In this document: one piece after another, positions 7,332 through 12,740 of the stretch
Layout: every line of letters begins with the position of its first letter
Position numbering within the stretch: the first letter of the stretch is position 1
Source: Pseudomonadota bacterium
GTDB taxonomy: Bacteria > Pseudomonadota > Alphaproteobacteria > Acetobacterales > Acetobacteraceae
Assembly: GCA_021828605.1 (NCBI GenBank)
Contig: JAJZEG010000237.1
Location: forward strand, 1-12,740
Direction: 5' to 3'
DNA: 12,740 bases
Notes under the pieces: model-generated
Seen by the model: the letters and a program-made list of their open reading frames with translations, nothing else
Databases searched by the model: none
Told to the model about the DNA's origin: nothing
Translations under genes and position numbers: made by a program

Positions 7332-9064
7332 CAGCTCTCATAGCCAGGATTATCGGTAATACCAAGAAGTTTTACTTGGTTTGGTTTGTCCAGTTCGATT
7401 CGCTTCTGGTGCCGCAGATGAGTGGCTACCACCTCCCAGATCGGTTTGCCCGTTTGCGGCAGGCTAACCGAGGCCCAACTCACGGTTTTGTATGATTTGT
7501 TCGCCTCAATCGATTGGCCATTATCCAGCACCATGTTGGAAATTCGGTGTCCGATCAATTTGGCCGGAGCGCAGGCATAATTCATCCCGCCGACGCGGAT
7601 CATGTCGCCGCCTTGCTGGTAATAGGGGTTCGGGTTGAACAAATTATCGCACACATCCTCCATCATCGCCTTGATCGCTTTGCCGGTCATGATTTGGGTA
7701 TAGGCGATCGGATAGGTGATGGCGGTTTCGCTCAACAGATCGCCCATGGTAAAACTGGCGCCAGGCAAAAATGAATTTCCCCAGCGAAAACCGGGGGAGA
7801 ACGCGATTTCAGCGTCCATTTCCGCACGCGACGCGTTCATGATCATTTGATCGACCGAGCCATAGAAATTATTGCGCCGATAGAGCAAATGATCGGTTTT
7901 GGCTAAGGGTTCGGCGAGCCTGGCGGTGAAGGGTGCTTCGGAAGCGGTGATCGCGGCGGCAACCACCGGATCGGGTTTGATTAAATCAGTATATATGGGT
8001 AATAATTTATAATGCGCGTCGCGTAATCGCCCTTTGGCGAGGTCGAGATCGAGCACGGCGATGAACTTGCCTGCGGTACCGGCATTGGTGACGATGGTGC
8101 GCCCGCCGGGGTTTTTCACGATAACCGGGCGCGGCACCGCATCATGGGTATGGCCGCCTAAAATCACATCGAGCCCGGTGACGCGGGAGGCTAATTTCAA
8201 ATCAACTTCCATGCCATTATGCGATAACAGAATAACCGCATCGACTTTGTGGATGTCGCGCAGTTGATTGATCATTTTTTGCAAATTGGTTTCATGAATA
8301 CCAAACCGCCAATCAGGCACGAACCGGCGCGGATGGGCGATGGGCACATAAGGGAAGGCTTGGCCGATAATCCCAACCTGGTGGGCGCCGAGGCTGCTTA
8401 TCATGTAGGGTTCAAACACCGCACCGGTATTGGCATTGAAAGCGGGCTTGCCCATCATCCCTGCTTCCGCCGAGAGAAAGACATTTTGCGCCAGGAATTT
8501 GCCACGGAGCGCCTTGATGATCGCCTCGACGCCGCTTTGCCCGTAGGTGAACTCCCAATGGCCGGTCATCGCATCAATGCCGAGCAGATTGCCGAGCGCG
8601 ACCATGCTGAGCCCGTTTGTCTCGTTCGCAACAAAGCTGCCCTGACAAAGATCGCCGCCATCGAGCAGGAGTGATTTGCCGGGGCCCGCTTCGGCGCGCA
8701 GCTGATCGATCACGGTTTTCAGATGCGCAAACCCGCCCATCGGGCCGTATTGTTTGGCGAGCTTGGTAAAATCGAGAAAGGTGAAAGCGTGCGCTGGTCG
8801 GCTGCCGGGCTGCATCTGGTAATGGCGTAAAAATGCGTGGCCGACGAAATGCGGGGCATGGGCTTTTGCGGCGCCGATGCCGATATTTTGTGACGGTTCA
8901 CGAAACTGCACCGGATGGGTCTGGGCGTGGGTATCGGTTTGGTGAATGATCCGCGCATTGCCCTGCATCGGAAGAGCGTAGGGTTCTGCGGCAGAAAATG
9001 CGAAACGCGGCGCCAAGGCGGTGCTCGCTGCCGCGAGGGTGATGGCGCGTCTTGTGGTTTTCAT
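7331..9064 (-). CDS. soxB: Thiosulfohydrolase SoxB
   Basis: SoxB hydrolyses the terminal sulfone group from SoxY-cysteine S-thiosulfonate, releasing sulfate, in the periplasm. It is a dinuclear manganese enzyme related to 5'-nucleotidases. The protein has 577 residues, near the normal size. A Tat-type signal includes TTRRAIT (residues 3-9). Metallophosphoesterase motifs follow in order: TDTHAQ (43-48), DGGDLCQGS (135-143), MTGHWEFTYG (166-175, the SoxB-specific form of GNHE), SHNGMEVD (281-288) and GGHTHD (303-308). The C-terminal 5'-nucleotidase domain contains GGDMIRVGGMNYACAP. Metal ligands look intact, but DGGDLCQGS departs from the usual DGGDTWQGS. No strong ribosome binding site precedes the ATG, and the gene lies 7 bases after soxK, so it may rely on coupled translation. 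It overlaps dsrE-like by one base. Confidence 0.97.
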   Translation of the reverse strand: MKTTRRAITLAAASTALAPRFAFSAAEPYALPMQGNARIIHQTDTHAQTHPVQFREPSQNIGIGAAKAHAPHFVGHAFLRHYQMQPGSRPAHAFTFLDFTKLAKQYGPMGGFAHLKTVIDQLRAEAGPGKSLLLDGGDLCQGSFVANETNGLSMVALGNLLGIDAMTGHWEFTYGQSGVEAIIKALRGKFLAQNVFLSAEAGMMGKPAFNANTGAVFEPYMISSLGAHQVGIIGQAFPYVPIAHPRRFVPDWRFGIHETNLQKMINQLRDIHKVDAVILLSHNGMEVDLKLASRVTGLDVILGGHTHDAVPRPVIVKNPGGRTIVTNAGTAGKFIAVLDLDLAKGRLRDAHYKLLPIYTDLIKPDPVVAAAITASEAPFTARLAEPLAKTDHLLYRRNNFYGSVDQMIMNASRAEMDAEIAFSPGFRWGNSFLPGASFTMGDLLSETAITYPIAYTQIMTGKAIKAMMEDVCDNLFNPNPYYQQGGDMIRVGGMNYACAPAKLIGHRISNMVLDNGQSIEANKSYKTVSWASVSLPQTGKPIWEVVATHLRHQKRIELDKPNQVKLLGITDNPGYES

Positions 9065-9071
9065 CGGCGTT

Positions 9072-9380
9072 TTACTTGACGACTTCGTTGGTCCAGAGTT
9101 TTTTCTGGGCGGTGGCTTGTTTAATCGACAAGGTGGCGAGAGTTTGTGCGGTTAGGGCTTTGGACTGCGCTTGCGCATAATGGCCTTTGGCCTGGGCGGC
9201 CTGCGCTGATTTGAACGCGCTCAGCGTTGCCGGCCATTGATCGTTCAAGTGAGCGGCAAGTTTGATCTGGGTGCTCGCCTGGGCAATGGCGTGGGCAGCG
9301 GCCGTGCGCGCGTCACTCGCTTTGGCGGTCAGAGGTGTTGTTAGTGCGAGAAGACATGACAGGAACCATAATCGTTTCAT
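9072..9380 (-). CDS. soxK: SoxXA-binding protein SoxK-like (SAXB)
   Basis: This is a small secreted protein of 102 residues located exactly between soxA and soxB, where green sulfur bacteria (soxXYZAKB) encode SoxK/SAXB, a third subunit that stimulates SoxXA. An N-terminal signal (MKRLWFLSCLLALTTPLTAKAS) is followed by an alanine-rich, wholly helical mature part. That part has a central Trp49 (NDQWPATLSAFKSAQAAQAKGHYAQAQ) and a run of A-A-x-A-x-x-G-x-Y heptad-like spacing, which matches my recollection of the family. There are no cysteines in the mature part and no haem motif. The ATG overlaps the soxA stop by 4 bases (ATGA) with GGAG about 8 bases upstream, so it is surely translated with soxA. 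The symbol rests on position, size and composition; sequence similarity to proven SoxK was not computed. Confidence 0.75.
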   Translation of the reverse strand: MKRLWFLSCLLALTTPLTAKASDARTAAAHAIAQASTQIKLAAHLNDQWPATLSAFKSAQAAQAKGHYAQAQSKALTAQTLATLSIKQATAQKKLWTNEVVK

Positions 9381-10225
9381 GGCCGTGCTCCGGGGCCAGA
9401 GATTGGCATTCCGTTACTCATTGAGGTGAGGAAATAAGCGAGATCGCGATAGGCCGCACTATCGGGCTTGGCGGGGACCGAATGCACCTTTTTATTGCAC
9501 CCGATGAAGCGACGGACCAGCGTGCCGGTATTGCCCCATTTCGAGCGATATATCGGGAACGAGGCGGTTATCCCCAAGGCGGGTGCGAGAACATTGCCGC
9601 GCAAATGCTGGCCCGCTTCCTGCACGTGGCAACTGGCACAAGAGAAATTCAACTGGCCGCGCCGCGAATAAAAATATTCCTTGCCCGCCTGATAGGCGGC
9701 GAGCGCCTTTGGATTATTCGGGATAATGACGTTGATCGGCTTGCCATCCGAGGTCGAGGTCATATAGGCCAGAATATCAGCGAGCGGGCCAGATGTTAGT
9801 TTTAATTTTTTCAGGCCGTTGGCGACACGGCAGCGATTAAGCGCGATCCCTAACGTGACCACCCTGCCCGATTTTGGATCGAACATCGGATAGTTTTGTG
9901 CAATCCCGATCCCGCGATTGGCAAAGCAGGCGGCGTAATCATGGCCATTTGGGAATTTGGTGTTGAACAAGGTTTTGCCGGTATCGAGCGCGAATTGATA
10001 GGGTGGAAACGCTATGATTTGTTTCCACTGGTCGGCCTCGGATTTGCTGAAATTATAGGGGCCATTGACGTAGGATGCTAACGGCAGCTTCGGAAACCGA
10101 TGCAGGAAATAGCGCTGAAATGCTTGCTGATCAGCATGCGGGTTGATCGGCGTGGCCGCAAGCCCGTATCGGGTGGCGCCGAGCAAAGCGACGAACGCGC
10201 CGATCATGACGATGATTGATTTCAT
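9377..10225 (-). CDS. soxA: Sulfur-oxidation c-type cytochrome SoxA, mono-haem form
   Basis: SoxA with SoxX forms the cytochrome that oxidatively couples thiosulfate to the SoxY cysteine in the periplasm. The 282-residue precursor has a signal peptide (about residues 1-24). One haem site, CASCH, is at 196-200 in the C-terminal domain. The active-site haem ligand Cys243, in FIGCNKKV, is the cysteine that carries persulfide in characterised SoxA. The N-terminal domain retains Cys100 (YAACFANRGIGIAQNYP) and Cys132 (LNRC), a likely disulfide, but has no CxxCH, so the first haem of di-haem SoxA is absent. This is the mono-haem class known from, for example, Starkeya and green sulfur bacteria. The ATG at 10225 has AGGGAG about 9 bases upstream. 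The gene follows soxZ by 38 bases and overlaps soxK by 4. Confidence 0.96.
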   Translation of the reverse strand: MKSIIVMIGAFVALLGATRYGLAATPINPHADQQAFQRYFLHRFPKLPLASYVNGPYNFSKSEADQWKQIIAFPPYQFALDTGKTLFNTKFPNGHDYAACFANRGIGIAQNYPMFDPKSGRVVTLGIALNRCRVANGLKKLKLTSGPLADILAYMTSTSDGKPINVIIPNNPKALAAYQAGKEYFYSRRGQLNFSCASCHVQEAGQHLRGNVLAPALGITASFPIYRSKWGNTGTLVRRFIGCNKKVHSVPAKPDSAAYRDLAYFLTSMSNGMPISGPGARP

Positions 10226-10263
10226 CGATGGTTTCTCCCTAACATTCCGAGCAAAGCATTTTT

Positions 10264-10575
10264 TTACATGATTTTCGAGCCGACGCTGGCGGTTTCACCT
10301 TTGTTATCGACCCAGGATATCTGGATCGGATCGCCTGATTTGCCGCCTTTGAAGGAAAATTTGATGAAAGGGTTTTTCGAGACCGCAGGACCCCAGAATC
10401 CGGTAAGCACGGTTTTGCCGGCATGGGTGAAGGTGATCACCTCGATATAATGCGGCGGGATGATTTTGCCTGCTTTGTCCTTGACGAAGCCCGAATCCAT
10501 CGGGTGTTTCACCAAAGCTTCCAGGGTGGTGACGCCGTTTGAGGTGGTTGCGTGGATCAGAATTTGATGCGTCAT
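10264..10575 (-). CDS. soxZ: Sulfur carrier complex subunit SoxZ
   Basis: SoxZ is the immunoglobulin-like partner that holds SoxY, on which thiosulfate sulfur is carried. The protein has 103 residues, the typical size, and no signal peptide, consistent with hitch-hiking through the Tat pathway with SoxY. Conserved blocks are HPMDSGFVKDKAGKIIPPHYI (about 24-44), GPAVSKNPFIKFSFKGGKSGDPI (about 63-85) and ISWVDNKGETAS (about 86-97). The ATG at 10575 is chosen because AAGGAT lies just upstream and the family starts here. The open frame extends back to 10644, but that part overlaps the end of soxY and is not conserved in kind. It lies 10 bases after the soxY stop. Confidence 0.97.
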   Translation of the reverse strand: MTHQILIHATTSNGVTTLEALVKHPMDSGFVKDKAGKIIPPHYIEVITFTHAGKTVLTGFWGPAVSKNPFIKFSFKGGKSGDPIQISWVDNKGETASVGSKIM

Positions 10576-10585
10576 GGTTTTATCC

Positions 10586-11092
10586 TTAACCGCAGCCGCC
10601 GAGGGTGACTTTGACCGATTTCGACGTGCTGAACAGCTTGCCATTCGATTTGACGATGGCCACCACCTTGGTGGTTTTAGCCAATTTCAACCGGCTGGAA
10701 ATGGCTGGATTGGTCCCTGGCGGGATGTCGTAGGCGGCGGCCATGGTGAAGGGATTGTTAATTGAAAGCAGGGCAACCGAGGTCACATTCGCCAGTTTGG
10801 TGTCAACCGATACCGGCACCACCGCGCCATTTTCGGCAATGTCGGGTGCGTTCATTTTCACCTGCGCCGAATGGCTCGGCATGGTGCCATACATCAACTT
10901 CATTGCGGCTTCCTCGGTGGTTTGCGCAAAGGCCTTGGCCGGATATGCGGAGGCGCTTGGCATGCTGGCCGCATGGGCGGAGGCGCTCAGCATCGCCGGG
11001 GCGATTGCCGCGGTTGCGGCGCTGAGGGCGGCGCCTTTCAGCAAGGTGCGGCGGCGCGGCGAATAATTTGGCATCAATGGCGTATTGCTCAC
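10586..11092 (-). CDS. soxY: Thiosulfate oxidation carrier protein SoxY
   Basis: SoxY is the periplasmic carrier to whose C-terminal cysteine all sulfur intermediates are attached. The 168-residue precursor carries a Tat signal (SPRRRTLLKG at residues 11-20, then a hydrophobic stretch ending near SAHAAS). The mature domain contains INNPFTMAAAYDIPPGTNPAISSRLKLAKTT-like text typical of the family. The protein ends VTLGGCG: the swinging-arm cysteine (Cys167) is present but the usual final glycine of GGCGG is missing. The start is a GTG at 11092, supported by GAGGA with a 4-base gap upstream. An in-frame ATG at 11074 would also keep the Tat motif but has no ribosome binding site. It follows soxX by 11 bases. 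Confidence 0.96.
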   Translation of the reverse strand: MSNTPLMPNYSPRRRTLLKGAALSAATAAIAPAMLSASAHAASMPSASAYPAKAFAQTTEEAAMKLMYGTMPSHSAQVKMNAPDIAENGAVVPVSVDTKLANVTSVALLSINNPFTMAAAYDIPPGTNPAISSRLKLAKTTKVVAIVKSNGKLFSTSKSVKVTLGGCG

Positions 11093-11103
11093 TCTGTCCT
11101 CAC

Positions 11104-11457
11104 TTATTTGGTGTACATGAAGTCGATGACGTCGTTGATTTGTTGCGGCGTCAGAATGTGGTTTTTGCCGAAGGCCGGCATGACGGTTTGCGGGTTGCGC
11201 GCTTCTTCGTTGTAAATAATCGCGTAGAAAACTTTGCGGTTCGGCATCATTGATTTCACATGGTGCAAGGCGGGGCCGATATTTCCGGCTTCGCTCGCAC
11301 CCTGGAAATTATGGCACGCATCGCAATTACCGAGCGTGGTGGTTTCAGCAATTTTCTGCCCCGCCGCAATTTGGGCAGGTGTGGCCGCGATGGCGAGGCT
11401 TGGCAAACTGATCGCGGCGATCAGCGACAATGCGATCAAGGACAGACGCGATCTCAT
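11104..11457 (-). CDS. soxX: Sulfur-oxidation c-type cytochrome SoxX
   Basis: SoxX is the small mono-haem partner of SoxA and takes electrons from the coupling of thiosulfate to SoxY. The 117-residue precursor has a clear signal peptide (about residues 1-24, ending AIAA). The haem motif CDACH at 45-49 is followed by GNIGPAL. The C-terminal signature TVMPAFGKNHILTPQQIND (about 91-109) is characteristic of SoxX, with Met93 as the distal ligand. An AAGGAG site 7 bases before the ATG is the best ribosome binding site in the operon. It sits between soxD and soxY with 11-base gaps on both sides. Other small class I cytochromes are possible in principle, but the TVMPxFGK text and operon position make SoxX secure. 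Confidence 0.95.
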   Translation of the reverse strand: MRSRLSLIALSLIAAISLPSLAIAATPAQIAAGQKIAETTTLGNCDACHNFQGASEAGNIGPALHHVKSMMPNRKVFYAIIYNEEARNPQTVMPAFGKNHILTPQQINDVIDFMYTK

Positions 11458-11468
11458 CAGACTGCTCC

Positions 11469-12251
11469 TTATTTGCCGTTCTTCATATGATCAACCGGAC
11501 CGGTCAGCAGTGGCGTCAGATGAGTGCTGGCCGCATTGGAAATTATGCGCACCGGACCGTGTTTCACGCAATGATCCAGACAGGCAATATTATGGGTTAC
11601 CGGGCGGGGATCATGCCAATTCCAGCCCTTGCGATCAGGCATTTTGACCTGGGGTAGTGTTTGCGCATTGGCGGTGAAATTAGAATGCACGATGCCGTTC
11701 ATATTCAGCAAGTAGGCGGTCAACGCATAGACCTGATCGGGTTTCAGGGTGTGCGGGGCGTAAAACGGCATCGCGCGGTTGATATAATCCCAGACCGTGT
11801 CGGCGAAGGGCCAGTAACTGCCAAGGGTTTTGCTTTGCGCCGCTGATTTCAGCGAGCCCACGCCGCCGACAAGTTGCGGGTAGCCGTTTTTCCCTTCGCC
11901 GAAGGTGCCATGGCACATGGCGCAACTGCTCGCGAATAAAGTCGCCCCTTGGGCGACCGTGCCCTGCCCGGCAGGTAAGCCGACGCCGTTGGGGAAAGCG
12001 GTGATCGACCAGCCCGCGATCATCGGTTGGGTCGGCGCCGTGCCAATTTGATAATATCCCGGCGGATGCTTGGGTTTCGCTAAAGGATGTTTGCCGAAAT
12101 CATTGGCTTCGGCCCGCCAAATTTTCAGGTCGCTGGCGGGGATCGGGTTGGACTGCCTAGAGGGCGTTGCGGTGGGTGCCGCGTGGGCGACACCGATCCA
12201 GAGTCCCAGCAACGCGGTGGCGCGCAGCAGCTTATTACGAAAGCTGGACAT
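11469..12251 (-). CDS. soxD: Short mono-haem SoxD, cytochrome subunit of sulfane dehydrogenase SoxCD
   Basis: SoxD takes electrons from the molybdenum subunit SoxC during six-electron oxidation of the sulfane sulfur on SoxY. The 260-residue precursor has a signal peptide (about residues 1-25) and one haem site, CAMCH, at 110-114. RAMPFYAPHTLKPDQVYALTAYLL follows at about 159-182 (Met161 the likely ligand), then the SoxD-type tail MPDRKGWNWHDPRPVTHNIACLDHC (about 204-228) with a Cys pair at 223 and 228. Paracoccus SoxD has about 384 residues and two haems; here the second cytochrome domain is absent, and only about 30 residues follow the Cys pair before the stop. The reading frame shows no sign of decay. 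The ATG overlaps the soxC end by 17 bases and has GGGAG about 8 bases upstream. Assignment rests on the soxC partner and tail motifs. Confidence 0.9.
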   Translation of the reverse strand: MSSFRNKLLRATALLGLWIGVAHAAPTATPSRQSNPIPASDLKIWRAEANDFGKHPLAKPKHPPGYYQIGTAPTQPMIAGWSITAFPNGVGLPAGQGTVAQGATLFASSCAMCHGTFGEGKNGYPQLVGGVGSLKSAAQSKTLGSYWPFADTVWDYINRAMPFYAPHTLKPDQVYALTAYLLNMNGIVHSNFTANAQTLPQVKMPDRKGWNWHDPRPVTHNIACLDHCVKHGPVRIISNAASTHLTPLLTGPVDHMKNGK

Positions 12252-12740
12252 TATTCACGCTCCCGTTGGGTAGAATTTGCCAGGTCTGGATCGAATTATT
12301 TTCGTAAATCGGGTCAGTGCCCCAAAAACGATGTTTTTGCACGATGGTCGGCTGGACATAGCCGGTTTCATCGGTCACCCGCGATTGAATAAAAGCAGGT
12401 TTGCCGTCCCAGCGCCACGGGAAGGTGAATCGGGTGAGGCATTTTGAGAGAATCGGCTGATCGAGCGTCGCGGGGCGATAGGTTTTACCGCCATCGATTG
12501 AGACATCGACCCGTTTGACCTTGCCTCGACCGCTCCAGGCGAAACCGCGTATTTCATAAAAGCCAGGGCCACCCTTCAAGGGTTTTTCCGGGCAGGGAAA
12601 GGTGATCACCGATTTGGCGTCCATCACCCAGGTAAAGCCGAGCGCCTCACCCGAGGGGAGCAATTCGCTATATTCGCTGGTTTCTTCACGGGTTATTGCG
12701 GGGATGGCGCTGACCGCGATTTGGCGCAGCCATTTAGATC
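12235..12740 (-). CDS. soxC: Sulfane dehydrogenase molybdenum subunit SoxC, C-terminal part
   Basis: SoxC is the molybdopterin subunit, of the sulfite oxidase family, of periplasmic SoxCD, which oxidises SoxY-bound sulfane sulfur. The frame is open from the right edge (reads SKWLRQIAVSAIPAITREE) to TAA at 12235, giving about 167 residues of a protein that is normally about 430. This is the C-terminal dimerisation domain. It shows VMDAKSVITFPCP, GPGFYEIRGFAWSGRGKVKRVDVS-like strand text, SIDGGKTY, RFTFPWRWDGKPAFIQSRVTDETGYVQPT and a final NNSIQTWQILPNGSVNNVQ. All of these match the SoxC branch rather than the assimilatory or SorA type. A TTG at 12663 is internal. The Mo-binding cysteine and Tat signal lie outside. 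It overlaps soxD by 17 bases. This gene, or one beyond it, should be nearest the operon promoter. Confidence 0.94.
   Translation of the reverse strand, partial: SKWLRQIAVSAIPAITREETSEYSELLPSGEALGFTWVMDAKSVITFPCPEKPLKGGPGFYEIRGFAWSGRGKVKRVDVSIDGGKTYRPATLDQPILSKCLTRFTFPWRWDGKPAFIQSRVTDETGYVQPTIVQKHRFWGTDPIYENNSIQTWQILPNGSVNNVQLS

Noticed and set aside
8249..8674. 141-codon open frame on the + strand inside soxB
   Set aside because: Antisense to conserved SoxB motifs, with no signal or domain of its own.
10226..10263. Possible terminator or second promoter in the 38-base soxZ-soxA gap
   Set aside because: The A/T-rich stretch reads as A's, not T's, in the direction of transcription. No stem was found and no convincing -35/-10 pair; the gap holds the soxA ribosome binding site.
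10576..10644. Longer SoxZ start at 10644
   Set aside because: The added residues overlap the end of soxY out of frame and precede the normal SoxZ N-terminus; the ATG at 10575 has a ribosome binding site.
1..12740. CRISPR arrays, insertion sequences, tRNA or rRNA genes
   Set aside because: No regular direct repeats, transposase-like frames, terminal inverted repeats or tRNA-like structures were seen, and genes fill nearly all of the window.

Overview
The window is a gene-dense stretch of a bacterial chromosome, about 12.7 kb with no gap of 100 bases or more between genes. Gene content and protein style point to an Alphaproteobacterium. The indirect tRNA amidation genes gatA-gatB, a class II fumarase, a Sco-type copper protein and a complete periplasmic Sox core fit an acidophilic or sulfur-oxidising member of Acetobacteraceae/Rhodospirillales. 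That placement is inference from general resemblance and was not searched.

Layout, left to right. Bases 1-2660 (+ strand) hold the 3' part of gatA and all of gatB, overlapping by 4 bases, for Glu-tRNA(Gln)/Asp-tRNA(Asn) amidotransferase. Bases 2679-4142 (- strand) hold fumC, converging on gatB with a perfect GC hairpin over the fumC stop codon. Bases 4218-4922 (+) encode a membrane-anchored Sco1/SenC protein, whose stop codon overlaps that of a small secreted c-type cytochrome on the - strand (4919-5281). Bases 5376-6896 (+) encode a polytopic GT39/ArnT-like glycosyltransferase.

From 6900 to the right edge everything is on the - strand and forms one tightly packed sulfur-oxidation operon. 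In transcription order it is soxC (partial, entering from beyond the right edge), soxD, soxX, soxY, soxZ, soxA, soxK-like, soxB and a secreted DsrE-like protein. Junctions are 17-base, 4-base and 1-base overlaps or gaps of about 7-40 bases, so it is very probably a single transcript whose promoter lies outside the window.

How the genes work together, from known Sox biochemistry: SoxXA joins thiosulfate to the C-terminal cysteine of SoxY held by SoxZ, and SoxK assists SoxXA. SoxB hydrolyses the terminal sulfone to release sulfate. SoxCD oxidises the remaining sulfane sulfur, and electrons leave through c-type cytochromes. With soxCD present, complete oxidation of thiosulfate to sulfate is predicted. 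Distinctive points are a mono-haem SoxA with a SoxK-like partner, a short mono-haem SoxD lacking the usual second cytochrome domain, a substituted metal-site-adjacent motif in SoxB, a SoxY ending GGCG instead of GGCGG, and an exported DsrE-like sulfur-carrier candidate coupled to soxB. I saw no mobile element, CRISPR array, tRNA or rRNA. I did not find an entirely new system; the most interesting material is this variant Sox assembly.
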